Below, piece after piece: positions 34,175 through 44,707 of a DNA stretch of 64,000 nucleotides (positions are counted from its first letter, which is position 1; each line of letters begins with the position of its first letter). The stretch comes from Pseudo-nitzschia pungens (Eukaryota; Bacillariophyta; Bacillariophyceae; Bacillariales; Bacillariaceae): NCBI GenBank assembly GCA_037355855.1, contig CM074760.1, forward strand, positions 6,936,501 to 7,000,500. Direction: 5' to 3'. The notes beneath the pieces are model-generated. The model made no database searches. It saw only the letters and a program-made list of their open reading frames with translations, and had not been told where the DNA came from. A program made the position numbers and the translations under genes.

Positions 34175-36622
34175 CTAGCTGACATTCATGATGTTCATGA
34201 TAGATTCTGTAGTAATCAAAGATGCCTTTTGGCTTTTCTTCGAACCCTCATTCTCAACTTCAGAGGTGTCGTTGTTCTTTCGCTTTCGCCGTCTCTTTCG
34301 TTTCGCCTTGGTAGTTGTGGTAACATCATTTGCTTCCTCTCCCTCTCCTTCTCCCTCGTCGATCTGGGTAGGTTCCGAAGGGGCCATCCTCTTCTTGTTT
34401 TCTGGTCTGCGTGTAACTTCCGCCAAGAACTTGTCTTCCGACGCCGTCATGAGTTTTCCGACTTTGTGTCTCCACTCTTTCCTATTTTCTTCGTACGCAT
34501 CGACTAGACACGAGTCAATAACGCTTCTTCCCATGGTGTTCCCACGCAGACGATTCCCTCCGTCAACGAGTTCTTCCACAAGTTTCGATTTATCGTCGAT
34601 TCTTGGAAGTGAGATGAAAAGCTTCTTGACCGTATGGTGCCCGACTCTATCGGTAGCAAGAGATGCCCAGGATCCAACCAATTTTTCCCGAAGATCTTTG
34701 GTGGCAGTCGCAAAGATCGGTGTCTTCGCGGGGCCATCCAAAATCCCGTCCATTATGCATCGACTTCCAAGCCCATCTCTTGAGATTGAAACCAAGTCCT
34801 CCGCCGACATTTCTTTGATGATCCCGTCGAGGACATCCTGACACAAACGGGGAGAGAAACGGAGCATGTGGTGCACCGATCGGCAACCAGCAACATCTAG
34901 AGTGATCCGTTGATCATCGTCGGGGTTTCGTTTCAGACCAATCAGCATCGGAATGCAATCTTTGAGTTCTACCGAAGAAGCTTTCTTTCGCTGTTTCTTT
35001 TTCTTGCCGCCCTCGCTGTTGTCGGTCGTGCTTTCGGTATTGCTGCTGTCGCCCTTCACGGCAAGAAAGCCGAGGCGAATCGCCTTGAGCAACCCATCTT
35101 GCTCTATCCGATACTTGGAAGCAAGTTCGGTCGCTCTCCACAAAATTCCCCGGCGTTTTTTGGCAGGATCGATTGCCACACCACTCGAAATGACCTTTTC
35201 GGTCGCTTTCAACACCGTTTCGGCTTGTTCCTTGCTCCGCACCGTGGTCAGCATGGTCTGGACCACAAAATTCGAAACGGGATGTGCCACGTAATCTTGC
35301 ATGGTTTGGGCCGTAAGAAAATCACCGCTCTTCAGCAACGATTCGTGAAAGTCGTCCGGGCACAGCCTCATTATGGTTTCCAATACGTGAGATCCCCGTG
35401 GCTCCCCGGAAAGTCCATAAATGACGTCGCTGACATGTTCTTGCTCATCAGCTCCCTCTTGCCAACACAAAATCCGTTTCACTGCTTTGTCTGCCAGTGA
35501 TCCGTTCACGTAGCGCGGTTCTGTCTGTGCAATCCCCATTCGGAAATCGGCAATGGAATTGTTGGCGTTTTTCTTTGCGGCGTCGGGATCGGAGTTGTCG
35601 CCGCTCGCAGAAGAAACCGCAAATTCTTCTCGAGCCTCATCGGTTGCATAGGTCAATACGCGAACCAGGACAATCAACAGCGGACCGGCGCTGGAGTGAC
35701 ACGCGTGCTGCTGGAGCTCCCCGGGATCCTCCGACGGTTCACCAAGCAGGGCATTCGATAGGGCATCGAGTGTCGGAGAAAATTCGTTCGGATGGATTCT
35801 GGAATTGGTTTGGTAGACGACGGCCATGGTACCCGCGTGGGGAGCAGCCTCGTCCCCCGCATCGCTGCCGGGCTTTCGCTTTTTCTTCTTCTTTTTGGGT
35901 TTCGTGCGTCCCCGGATGGCGCCACCCGTCTGTTCGAATCGCTTGTCGTTGCCGTTGCCACCGGCGCGTCCGGCTTCGAGAGAGACACCTCCCAGCACAC
36001 AGAGCAGGGTCCGAAGGACGTGAGAACCGCACAAATGAACCGCTAGATCCGCGGCGTGCGGGGAAAGTTCCTCCACAACCGCCTGGATGCAGTCGTACAA
36101 CGACGGCAGCGAGGCATCATCCGCATCCCGGAGGGAAGGCGGAGCTTCGTCGTGGAGGGAAAGGTCCTTGCGTTCGTCGCTCGCTGCCGCCACCGACAAT
36201 TGCAATATCGTCTGGAGCACGTGGGATCCGTACCGATGCGTTGCTAGATGGAGGTAATACCCCCTGCAGGCATTCAACAAGATGCGAGCGGCGAGTTCGG
36301 AGTGCGGAGCGGCGATCCGTGCCAAGATTTCGATCGATTGCGACCCGTATTCGTCTCCAGCTAGCGATGCTATTTCGCTCTTGACTTCTTCGAGGGCGGA
36401 AAAAGCCGCGGCCAGACTCTGCGGAAAGAAATCGCCGTCGTCGTCGTCGTCCTTGTCGTCGTGATCACCGCCGCCGGCTGCCGAATCATCGTTTTTACCG
36501 CTACTCTTCGACAGAAACCGAGTTACCTCTTGGTGAGCAGAATCGATGTCCAATGGAAGGCCGCGCAAGTAGGCTATCGTCTCGGCAGCAGGTCGTCTTG
36601 GACGATGGTATCCTTCTTCCAT
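34175..36622 (-). CDS. NOP9-like Pumilio-repeat nucleolar protein
   Basis: An 815-residue RNA-binding protein. Pumilio-type repeats are visible across the length: DEYGSQSIEILARI, HRYGSHVLQTILQL, HLCGSHVLRTLLCVLGG, EPRGSHVLETIMRL, HPVSNFVVQTMLTT, GCRSVHHMLRF, GLGSRCIMDGIL, RVGHHTVKKLF and NTMGRSVIDSCL. Repeat number, the break after the third repeat and the phrase 'RTLL-VL-G' fit NOP9, which binds the 20S pre-rRNA during 40S subunit maturation. Two Lys-rich segments (KPKKKKKKRK at about 240 and KAKRKRRRKRK near the C-terminus) are nuclear/nucleolar signals. Low-complexity acidic stretches separate the repeats. The start MEEGYHRPRR is the first Met. Single exon. Confidence 0.88.
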   Translation of the reverse strand: MEEGYHRPRRPAAETIAYLRGLPLDIDSAHQEVTRFLSKSSGKNDDSAAGGGDHDDKDDDDDGDFFPQSLAAAFSALEEVKSEIASLAGDEYGSQSIEILARIAAPHSELAARILLNACRGYYLHLATHRYGSHVLQTILQLSVAAASDERKDLSLHDEAPPSLRDADDASLPSLYDCIQAVVEELSPHAADLAVHLCGSHVLRTLLCVLGGVSLEAGRAGGNGNDKRFEQTGGAIRGRTKPKKKKKKRKPGSDAGDEAAPHAGTMAVVYQTNSRIHPNEFSPTLDALSNALLGEPSEDPGELQQHACHSSAGPLLIVLVRVLTYATDEAREEFAVSSASGDNSDPDAAKKNANNSIADFRMGIAQTEPRYVNGSLADKAVKRILCWQEGADEQEHVSDVIYGLSGEPRGSHVLETIMRLCPDDFHESLLKSGDFLTAQTMQDYVAHPVSNFVVQTMLTTVRSKEQAETVLKATEKVISSGVAIDPAKKRRGILWRATELASKYRIEQDGLLKAIRLGFLAVKGDSSNTESTTDNSEGGKKKKQRKKASSVELKDCIPMLIGLKRNPDDDQRITLDVAGCRSVHHMLRFSPRLCQDVLDGIIKEMSAEDLVSISRDGLGSRCIMDGILDGPAKTPIFATATKDLREKLVGSWASLATDRVGHHTVKKLFISLPRIDDKSKLVEELVDGGNRLRGNTMGRSVIDSCLVDAYEENRKEWRHKVGKLMTASEDKFLAEVTRRPENKKRMAPSEPTQIDEGEGEGEEANDVTTTTKAKRKRRRKRKNNDTSEVENEGSKKSQKASLITTESIMNIMNVS

Positions 36623-38252
36623 AATTTCGTAAAATCGCGTTGACTGTATTGTTTGCTTTCCAGATTATGTTGTTCCTTTTTCTCCAACAAGTACGAGTAA
36701 GTTATGTTCCATTGTGTTTGTCGCGGATCACGGATCATGGATCATGGATCATGGACTTCTACAAGTACTCTTACAAGTAAGATTACGGAAAACAAAAAAT
36801 CTGAAACCAAATTCTCACGAACGGAACGAAATCGATGGTTGTGATTTTGTGATGTTGATTGCCTTCGTGGTATAGTATATATGTAGATTAGATATATTTG
36901 GTATATATTATAAGTATGTTTCAGTTACATTGCAGTGCCACCGTTTCAGGAATCTGGGAGAATTTCGAGATTCCTTCCGGAACGACAATCGGAAAGTGTG
37001 GTAAAATATGAGAACCAATAACGTTGTGCGTCATTCGCGACCACACGGACGCACGTATTGCCCAGTCGAGAGTATCGGATTCTGTATTTATTTTTTGATC
37101 ACGGTTGGAAGAAACAAAACCATAGACGGTGAAGTCGCGAGGTAGAGTCCTTTCGATTATGAATTTGTGAGAATCTCTCCCACGTGACAACGGATTTTTT
37201 GGTTCCTCAGAAGAAAGCAGTGTTGTTGTCCATCGAGTAACCTCACTTCCTTGTTGCGTTTCTACACGATACGGGTACCTTCTACTCGTAAGGGTACCGT
37301 AAGGTTACGTACCCCATTCGACGGAAAACAACGATCGATCTCGTTGCAGGAGCTTGCAACAACGACCTTCCATCCATCCAGAGCCGATCTTCGCATCTCG
37401 CCGAATCCAAGCACCGTACGGTAGAGGTTTTTCGAAAGGAGAAACTAAACATCTTGCAGGAGTACGAGTACGAGTACAAAACAAAACAATATTGCAGGGT
37501 CGTGCAGAAGGTCATTGGTAAAATATACCGCTAGGAAAGTCAGCAAAAACGAGGCCAAATTCGACCGCATCAAATCACAAATATCGAGCACGAAACAAAC
37601 TCTTCCAACTGTCATTGCAGGAATACTTTCGGAGGCAGGACTTGAAAGAGAAGGAAACTCTAGGACGAAACCAGGACTCGGACAAATCGATCCACTTCGT
37701 ACTGCACAATCATTGACGATCGTGTTTCACGAGACACGCCGAAAACTCGGAGCGACGTTCCCTGCTCCTTTACTCTATCGCAGAATACTTCCTATCGGTG
37801 AGTATCAATCGTCATCACCATGCCAAAACAAGACCAACACCTTCTCATTGCGATACCTTCCGGCGGCACACGTAACGATCTGTTGTGCGTATTTCCTACT
37901 GTTCCCTGTTGACTAGTTCGACTGAAAATCGCAACTACAACGATCCCGTAACGGTAGAGACGGGATTGCTCCGGCGAACAGAAAAATACGTACGGTGGTT
38001 CAAACTCGACCCTCAAGCACGATGGCCACAGTTGCAGGGCTCAGTTGCAGGGCTCAGTTGCAGTTTCGTGTTCGTTGCAGCTCATGCTTATCTATCGGGA
38101 CTAGACGCTTGTTGCCATTGCTTGCTCACCCACTAGCTCCGTCTATTTCTCATTTTTTCAATCGACTAGAAGGAAGGGGAGCAACTTCCGAGTCGACCCT
38201 CGGAGGACACTTTGTCCTTTCCAGGTGAGTAGAGAAAGATATTGGAACTATC
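36623..38252. other. divergent intergenic region (NOP9 / Myb)
   Basis: Contains GGATCAT tandem units (36726-36752), CGAGTAC units (37461-37478) and the word ACCGTAAGGTTACGTACC near 37296-37313. A 133-codon frame at 37515-37916 has no domain and is likely leader sequence or chance. Both promoters lie here. Confidence 0.5.
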
Positions 38253-40307
38253 ATGGCAGAGCACCAGCAGCAATCATCATCATCGAACGAAAATGTGAGT
38301 AAGGGTGTCGGGAACAGCGTGGTCAGCGATTTGATGAGAGTTTATGAGAACTTGACTCAATCCAGCACACCGCAAGCCGGAGTACCAGATGCTTCCAAAG
38401 CTTTGAGTATTGCTTACAACAACAGCAGTAACAACAACATTAATACCGCCAATACCAATGGCGTACCATCACAAACAATAGGTACCCACCTGTACCAACC
38501 GCAACCACAACCACAACCTCCACCGGGTTATCCCATTCCTCCTCATGGGTACCAACAGCAACAAACAACAACAACAATACCGAACAATCCTCTGCATTCC
38601 ACATCCCAGCCACCGCCACAAACATTTCCAACTCCTTACAGCAGCAATCCCGAGGTTGCGCCAGCACCGGGCGCTACGTCTTATCCACAACATCAAATAG
38701 CGGCGACCGCTGCATACGTTCCAGTTCCAATGGGAACAGTTCCGTTAGGTGGTCCTCCACCTACCGCCAACACAAATGAGGGAAACCACCACAACACGCA
38801 ACAATCTGGAGAGGATTCACAGCATTCCAGCCACAATTCTCGTGTTGACAGCTCGGCGTCTTATTCGCAAAGTACAATTGTCAGGAGTTCCAGCACCATC
38901 TCCAACCAGCAAGCCGCTGCAGATGCCTCTTCCGAGTCGGACAAATCGACTACCGGGGGGAGATCGAGGAGAAAACGGAAACAACAACAAGAAGGGGGTA
39001 ACGGTAACATCGGCGGGAAGAAAGGAAGCAGGAACAAAAAATCCAAAAAAGAAGATGGGCGATGGTCGAAACGATTCACTTGGCCGGAAGACTTGCACCG
39101 CGACTTTGTGTCTGCCATTTTCGATGTCGGACTCAAGCATTCCTCCCCCTCGACAATCATGGAGCACATGCCCAAACACGAACAAATTACGACAGAAAGG
39201 ATCAAATCCCATCTCCAGAAATATCGCCTGCATCGCGTCAAGTCAAAGAAGGAATTCATATCCTCGTACGAAGCGTCGTTGCGGAATTTTCAGCAAAATC
39301 AAAACAATAACAACAGCAATAGTGCTCTGATTTCCGGCAGCGGCGAAGTAGCGGCTCATCTGACGTCTACCTCCTTGGGGATGAAGACTGCAACTCCAGC
39401 AACGGGTTCGAAAGATACTATCGACAATTCGAGCAATGGTCTGCCAGTTGTTCAGAGTAGTGATCAGCAGCTCCAAAATCCTCATACTAGCGATGATGGC
39501 AATGATTCTCTGATGCTTCCACAGTTGACTGAGGCAGAAAAGCAATCGCCCATCGGGGCTGCCATGGGATATTTGATGGGATTGTTTTTTTCTCTCAAAC
39601 AACAACTCATTATACAGCGATCGTTAGAAGCGGCCGGGGAAAAGGCGAAAGGAAACGCTCTCTTTTCGTCTTCCTCCACGACAATGGTTGCAAGCAATGC
39701 CAACATTGCTCCAGCTACAGCAACTGCCACTGCAGCAGCAGTTGCTGCAGGCGTTGAATTTGCGGCGGATGGTACCATGCAACAGTCCCAGCAGCCAACG
39801 ACGCCTGCCACAATGAGAACAAATATCGAAGAAAACAGTATGATGAAACGAGAAATGCAAAACCAAATGGCGCTCCAAAACAAAATGAGAGCCCTGAAGC
39901 AACAAGAACTTGCAAAATACAAAAATATCAATAAGGGTGCTACTCCGGATGCAATGATAACCGCGACACTTCCTAATAGCAGCGCTTCCGACCACCATTT
40001 GTCAGATGCTGTTAGCGGAACCGACAACAATAACACCGGCGTGGAAGGGGACCATGCCGTTGCATTTGTGCAACAGCAGCAACATCAAATCGGAAACAGC
40101 AACGCAGTCGCTGCGGCAACACAAGGCGCCGGGGAAATGGTGGGAACAGAGATGCCACCCGTAACGACCGCTGGACACGCTGCCGCAAACAATGATGGAA
40201 GTGCGAGCAACAACAACAACTTGCTTGGACTCTATAATGCGGACGATTTCTGGCACACGGATGTCGTGGACGAGCAACTGTTTGAATTCTTGACGGACAC
40301 TTCTTAG
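38253..40307 (+). CDS. SHLQKYRLH-type Myb/GARP transcription factor
   Basis: A 684-residue protein with one DNA-binding domain at about 265-330: G-R-W-S-K-R-F-T-W-P-E-D-L-H, a central helix, then T-T-E-R-I-K-S-H-L-Q-K-Y-R-L-H. The SHLQKYRLH third helix defines the GARP/Myb-related class shared with plant type-B response regulators, but no receiver domain is present here. Flanks are Asn-, Gln-, Ser- and Ala-rich low complexity typical of activation regions. A Lys-rich KRKQQQE...KKGSRNKKSKKE block before the domain is a nuclear signal. A hydrophobic helix (AAMGYLMGLFFSLKQQLIIQ, about 430-450) may mediate dimerisation. The short C-terminal acidic/aromatic end (DDFWHTDVVDEQLFEFLTD) looks like an activation motif. 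Single exon. Target genes are unknown. Confidence 0.88.
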   Translation: MAEHQQQSSSSNENVSKGVGNSVVSDLMRVYENLTQSSTPQAGVPDASKALSIAYNNSSNNNINTANTNGVPSQTIGTHLYQPQPQPQPPPGYPIPPHGYQQQQTTTTIPNNPLHSTSQPPPQTFPTPYSSNPEVAPAPGATSYPQHQIAATAAYVPVPMGTVPLGGPPPTANTNEGNHHNTQQSGEDSQHSSHNSRVDSSASYSQSTIVRSSSTISNQQAAADASSESDKSTTGGRSRRKRKQQQEGGNGNIGGKKGSRNKKSKKEDGRWSKRFTWPEDLHRDFVSAIFDVGLKHSSPSTIMEHMPKHEQITTERIKSHLQKYRLHRVKSKKEFISSYEASLRNFQQNQNNNNSNSALISGSGEVAAHLTSTSLGMKTATPATGSKDTIDNSSNGLPVVQSSDQQLQNPHTSDDGNDSLMLPQLTEAEKQSPIGAAMGYLMGLFFSLKQQLIIQRSLEAAGEKAKGNALFSSSSTTMVASNANIAPATATATAAAVAAGVEFAADGTMQQSQQPTTPATMRTNIEENSMMKREMQNQMALQNKMRALKQQELAKYKNINKGATPDAMITATLPNSSASDHHLSDAVSGTDNNNTGVEGDHAVAFVQQQQHQIGNSNAVAAATQGAGEMVGTEMPPVTTAGHAAANNDGSASNNNNLLGLYNADDFWHTDVVDEQLFEFLTDTS

Positions 40308-40929
40308 AGTAAATGGTTTTGAAACAGGTTATCTTTCTTGAAGTCCTGATCCATCATTTTGTAGGTTCCATGCACTTGTTCTTGGAGTCGTCGTCTCGAA
40401 ATGGGAAGTGAAGCCGGTATCAAACGAAACATACCGTTTCTGCATCGAAAAAATAATAGCAGTGATTATTTATGAGTTTTCCGAAATTATTACCTAGTTT
40501 CCAGGCGATCAAACTCATGCTTCTGATCCAGAATATTGTATAACTTTTCAGGCACCTTCGCAAGCAAGGCTTGATTCAAACTGATTTTTTGGTGTAACTC
40601 ACGCTTCAACTCTCTGTAATACAGTACCAAATTGCTTCGTTTGTCGCTTGTCGTTTGTCGTTTGTCGTACGGTAAAACTTTGTGTCACAAAAAGACCTCT
40701 AAAAAAAATGAATCATCATCACTCGACGGGAGAGTGAGTCATGAGTGAGTCAGTTTTAAAACAAAACTTGAGATTGGGAGACGACTACGGTAGACGACCG
40801 AAGCGAAAACAAATTTGGATTCTGTCGCATTTCACTGACACTACGCAGGAACGACATGGCATCAGTCCAGACACAAAAAGACTCACAAACGACGTGATCA
40901 GTTTTTGAAATCATTTATCAAAACGCAAC
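40308..40929. other. intergenic region (Myb / NTF2-like)
   Basis: AT-rich 0.6 kb with TTGTCGTTTG units near 40640-40665. It includes the promoter of the plastid protein gene. No other gene. Confidence 0.45.
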
Positions 40930-41709
40930 ATGAAGTCGATCCATCTGTTTTTGTTGGCAGCTATCTCCGCCCCATCGGTTGCATCCGCCTTCCTGAACCC
41001 GAAAGCGGGACGCGCGAGAACTACGAGCGTCGACTCGACGGTCGAAGCCAGCGAGACCGGGAGTGTCGCTACCATCGCGGAACTCCAGTGCGAGGCCGGT
41101 GGCAGCATCCTCGACGAGAAAGCGATGCTGGAAGCACAAGATTTCCCCATCGGTGCCGACGAATTGATCTCCAAGGCGAAACACGCTCTGGTCAAGGATT
41201 CCGGCGTCCTGGACCCCTCGTTGTGGGCCGAGGATTTTGAATTCTGTGCTCCCTACGTCGGACCCTTGTCGAAGGAACGGTTTCTGGAGGCCGCGGACGG
41301 ATTCCAGATCTACGAGAGTTTCCCTGATTTCGACAATCGATACTTCAATTTCAATGCCGATCCCGTCGAGCCCGGACGGGTTTGGTTCATGACCCGACTC
41401 CGTGCCACGAACGATGGGATCGGTTTGTTCGGAAAGAAGGAACCCTCCAACAAAACCGTCGTGCTGCCCCCGCAAATGTATTCGTTCTTGTTCAACGAAG
41501 AAGGACTGATTCGAGAACTCACCGTAGGATACCCCGTGGATCGACGACAGGGCAACACGGGGGGATTGGGCGGCATGTTCGGTGTCTTTTACGGCATCGG
41601 ACAACCCCTTCCCTTTCCGGAGGGAAAACCGTATCAATTGTCGCGTCGATTTCGTTTGTTTACAACGATCGGGAACCTAGTGAGCCGGCTGACGAACAAA
41701 AAGGAGTAA
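40930..41709 (+). CDS. plastid-targeted NTF2/SnoaL-like protein
   Basis: A 259-residue protein. A signal peptide (LFLLAAISAPSV) ends in A-S-A-F-L-N-P, the classical diatom plastid cleavage motif, followed by a short basic transit peptide (KAGRARTT). From about residue 85 the sequence has a compact alpha+beta layout (ALVKDSGVLDPSLWAEDFEFCAPYVGPLSKERFLEAADGF, then FDNRYFNFNADPVEPGRVWFMTRL). I read this as an NTF2/SnoaL-like cone fold often found in small plastid proteins. No catalytic residue set is obvious. A Gly-rich loop (GNTGGLGGMFGVFYGIGQPLPFPEG) sits near the C-terminus. Its stop lies only 181 bp from the stop of the convergent pseudouridine synthase. Single exon. Confidence 0.82.
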   Translation: MKSIHLFLLAAISAPSVASAFLNPKAGRARTTSVDSTVEASETGSVATIAELQCEAGGSILDEKAMLEAQDFPIGADELISKAKHALVKDSGVLDPSLWAEDFEFCAPYVGPLSKERFLEAADGFQIYESFPDFDNRYFNFNADPVEPGRVWFMTRLRATNDGIGLFGKKEPSNKTVVLPPQMYSFLFNEEGLIRELTVGYPVDRRQGNTGGLGGMFGVFYGIGQPLPFPEGKPYQLSRRFRLFTTIGNLVSRLTNKKE

Positions 41710-41890
41710 ATATTACTGGATTTCATGAATAGCGCTGTCGAGTTGTACAATAGCATAGTTTAGACTTGAGTTTTAGTTGATTTGTATAGTAGTCAAGGGA
41801 TTACGTAGATGAATTCCAAGCTATGGGATGACTATCCAATTCAAGTAACGCTTGATCCGAACCCGCAATTGAATCGGGACTGTATCTCAT

Positions 41891-43246
41891 TTAGCTCCCA
41901 ACCGTATTTGACTGCGATTCTTCTCGTGCTTTGCTCCATTCGAATCCCTTCAGGGCCTTTTCTCTGGTACGGGTAAATCGCAAGGGCTCCGAGATTTCCG
42001 CCGTCACGGTTCGATCGCGAACCAGAGGATGTCCCAGGGTGACTTTCTTGCAGTACAAATACAAACCCTGTCTCCGTCGCACCGAACGACCTTCTTGGTG
42101 TTCCTCCTCCCAGTACAGATCGTCGCCGAGAATGGGTGTCCTCAGCACCCCGGCGCAATGAATCCGAAGCTGGTGCTTGCGTCCCGTTCTCGGAAACAGT
42201 TTCAAATCGGTTAGGACACCGTTCACGTTGCAGGGGGTCGTTCCCAGCACGACCACTCCCGTTTCCGACGGCTTGCCGTCCACGTCGGAACGAATCGCGA
42301 ACGACGGTCGCGACAACGTCGAATCGTTGTCGAGGACGATTCGATCCTGGTTCTTCGCCGGGGCATCCGACCCGACCTCCCCCACGACGATTGCTCGGTA
42401 TTCCTTGGTCACCGTCTTGTCCTCGAACGCGCGACCGATCTCGACGCAGGCCTTGCGGGTTTTGGCCACGACCACGGGGCCCGCTACCCGTTGATCGAGT
42501 CGATGCCGCGGCAGGGGGGCGGGAAGCGGCTCGTCGTCCCCGTCCAGTTCCTCCGCCGGAGGAGGGGTCAGCAGCAGGGGCAGGATCTCGTCCAGGCACA
42601 GGGACTTTCCGAGGCTTCCCGACCACGACATTGTGTGTATCCCGGCCGGCTTGCAAACGATGGCCATGCAGTGGTCTTCGTAGAGGATCCTGAGCGGCGA
42701 ATGCGACAACCCACCGTCGCCCATTGTCTGCAGGAGCCTCAACCGAGAGGCACAGAATCGTTCGGCTCGCTCGGGATCGTCGGGAACGGTGGTTCTTCGA
42801 TCCGACTTGTCGTTGAGGTACGCGATCACGTCTCCCGCTCGGACGCGCCTCCCCCCGGAGACCTTGGTTCCGTTGAGCATCAGTCTTCCCGAGCGACAGG
42901 CAAGGTTGGCGGCGTTCGATGTCTGCAAAGCGTCCGAGAATATCCCGGCGGCAAAATGGCTCATTCGAGAACTCCGTTCGTCCGTCTCTCTGAGGTGCTC
43001 TTCTCGGACCACGAACTCCGTGACCGTGTTGGTGTTCCGGTTGCAGGTCTTCCATGCGTCGAACTTGTCGCGGGCCTCGTCGAGCGACAATTCGTAACCA
43101 TTGTTATTGTTATTGTTTCTGCTGGCGTCTGTTTTCGCTGGTGCCGACAGAGCGGCCACTCCAATGGAGATGCTCTGGAACGAAAGCAAACACTGTAGCA
43201 GTGCAAGCGAAACTACCGACAGGCGACGTCGTCGGCAAGTGCCCAT
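41891..43246 (-). CDS. RluA-type RNA pseudouridine synthase
   Basis: It converts uridine to pseudouridine in RNA. From Met 43246 the protein has 451 residues and starts with a signal-like stretch (RRRLSVVSLALLQCLLSFQSISIGVAALSAPAK), suggesting entry through the ER, possibly to the plastid. An S4-type RNA-binding segment (SGRLMLNGTKVSGGRRVRAGDVIAYLND) follows. The catalytic motif is HRLDQRVAG; Asp251 is the expected nucleophile. KTRKACVEIGRAFEDKTVTKEYRAIV, GRKHQLRIHCAG and LGDDLY are typical of the RluA family. The GRKHQLRIHCA block lies at the usual spacing after it. The frame is also open from Met 43357, which would add 37 basic residues; I prefer 43246 because the hydrophobic segment then sits near the N-terminus. 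Substrate unknown. Confidence 0.9.
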   Translation of the reverse strand: MGTCRRRRLSVVSLALLQCLLSFQSISIGVAALSAPAKTDASRNNNNNNGYELSLDEARDKFDAWKTCNRNTNTVTEFVVREEHLRETDERSSRMSHFAAGIFSDALQTSNAANLACRSGRLMLNGTKVSGGRRVRAGDVIAYLNDKSDRRTTVPDDPERAERFCASRLRLLQTMGDGGLSHSPLRILYEDHCMAIVCKPAGIHTMSWSGSLGKSLCLDEILPLLLTPPPAEELDGDDEPLPAPLPRHRLDQRVAGPVVVAKTRKACVEIGRAFEDKTVTKEYRAIVVGEVGSDAPAKNQDRIVLDNDSTLSRPSFAIRSDVDGKPSETGVVVLGTTPCNVNGVLTDLKLFPRTGRKHQLRIHCAGVLRTPILGDDLYWEEEHQEGRSVRRRQGLYLYCKKVTLGHPLVRDRTVTAEISEPLRFTRTREKALKGFEWSKAREESQSNTVGS

Positions 43247-44674
43247 TCTGCGACGGGAGATTTCCTCCGCCTGCCGCCGGTTCTTCCGATGCCTCCGGGA
43301 TGTTGTTGCGCTCTTCATTTCTGCGTGTAGTAGCTGCGGATCTTCGTACATCGTCAAGAAAGCAAATTGCCGATTGGTTTCAGAGTGCGAGGTACGATGC
43401 CGTGCAGTCCCGAACCTTTCTTGCTTTGTTGAGAGATGGGCAAAAGAATGTGATGGGTGACGAATGGATGAGTGAAGAATGGATTGAAATCATGAATCAA
43501 TCATGATCAGAGAGGATTGAGGATTGATCGGAATGACGATGGGTGATGTTCCATGTCGAGACAGAAATGCGCGACATCCGCGCAGATAGTTGTTCATCAA
43601 AATCAGTCCGTCCGTCACTTCCCCATGCGAAAGGACGAAGTCAGAAGGAAGGCTAAACTTTGAAGTGGAACTGGATAAGATCTTACTGTACTGGATCTAC
43701 GGACAAAAATACCGCCAAGTACGAACTGGGTCCTCTTCGAACTGGGATTGACCATCACTGCGATTAGATTGGGTAAGAATCCGATCTAGTTCTGAGGAGG
43801 TTTGGAACAGAAAACTAGCAACACTAATGGGACGAACATTTATTGTTCTTCCGACTGACCAAGTTTCGTTCACAGGATAAGAATGGAAGGCGTAATCAAG
43901 ACTGCTACCTAGGAGGCAAAATTGGAGAGCTGGCATATTTGGGTCTACGTTCACTTATGGTAGTGGCTTTGTCGAGATGACACCTTCAAAAGGAAAAAAA
44001 TGGTTACGTAACAACCGGTATTCTAGACTCCATCTGCAATCTGCCGTAGTCGGTTGCTGCACAAACAGTCTAGAGCAAAAATGGAGGAGTCCTTTTGCTC
44101 CAATTACAATCTTATGCGTCTTGGCCCAGCTATTTGCCGGTGAGACCCGGTTGCAGGGCACTCGGCTGTTTCGATTTCGCGAGATAATACAACACGGAAA
44201 AATCGTCCTCCTTGATTCAACGGTTTGGGTCACCGGCAGCTGTTGTTTCAAACCTCTCGTGCCAGTGTGACAAAAATTCCGGGCCACGTTCAAGAACCAC
44301 ATTATCGTTTACCATGACACGCGGTTCCAATCTCTCCCCTCTCCCTTCCCCGAAAGCTCGACAAATTTCGCGTTTCAAAACCCGTCCGAATCGATGGTTG
44401 TGCATCTGGTGTGTTGGCGACTCCGTAGACATCTTTTGAAAGCACTTTTTCATCCCGTGGTTTGTTTCACCGCCGCGAGTATCTACGGTATACCGAAACC
44501 CGAGTCGCTCAAATCCACAAGACAACATTTTTTGGGACTCCCGTCCGAATGGATGGTTGTGCATCCGGAGTGTTGGAGACTCTGTAAACATAGACAGCTC
44601 AATATCATTTTTTCGTCCCGTGGTTTGTTTCTCTGCCGCGAGCAGTATCTATACCGTACCGAAACCCGAGTCGC
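43247..44674. other. intergenic region with a tandem duplication
   Basis: Upstream of the pseudouridine synthase and downstream of the MBL gene. No supported gene; 44381-44707 holds a two-unit tandem repeat described separately. Confidence 0.5.
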
Positions 44675-44707
44675 TCAAATCCACAATACAACATTCTTTG
44701 GGACTCC
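44381..44707. repeat. two-unit tandem repeat, period about 159 bp
   Basis: Unit 1 (44381-44539) and unit 2 (44540-44707) share long blocks, including cccgtccgaat.gatggttgtg, cccgtggtttgttt and ccgaaacccgagtcgctcaa, and end in tttgggactcc. They differ by substitutions and small indels. Unit 2 overlaps the last codons of the EF-hand/MBL gene (stop at 44675), so unit 1 is a copy of the gene's end and 3' UTR. Confidence 0.88.

Noticed and set aside
37515..37916. 133-codon frame upstream of the Myb gene
   Set aside because: No recognisable domain; likely leader sequence or chance.
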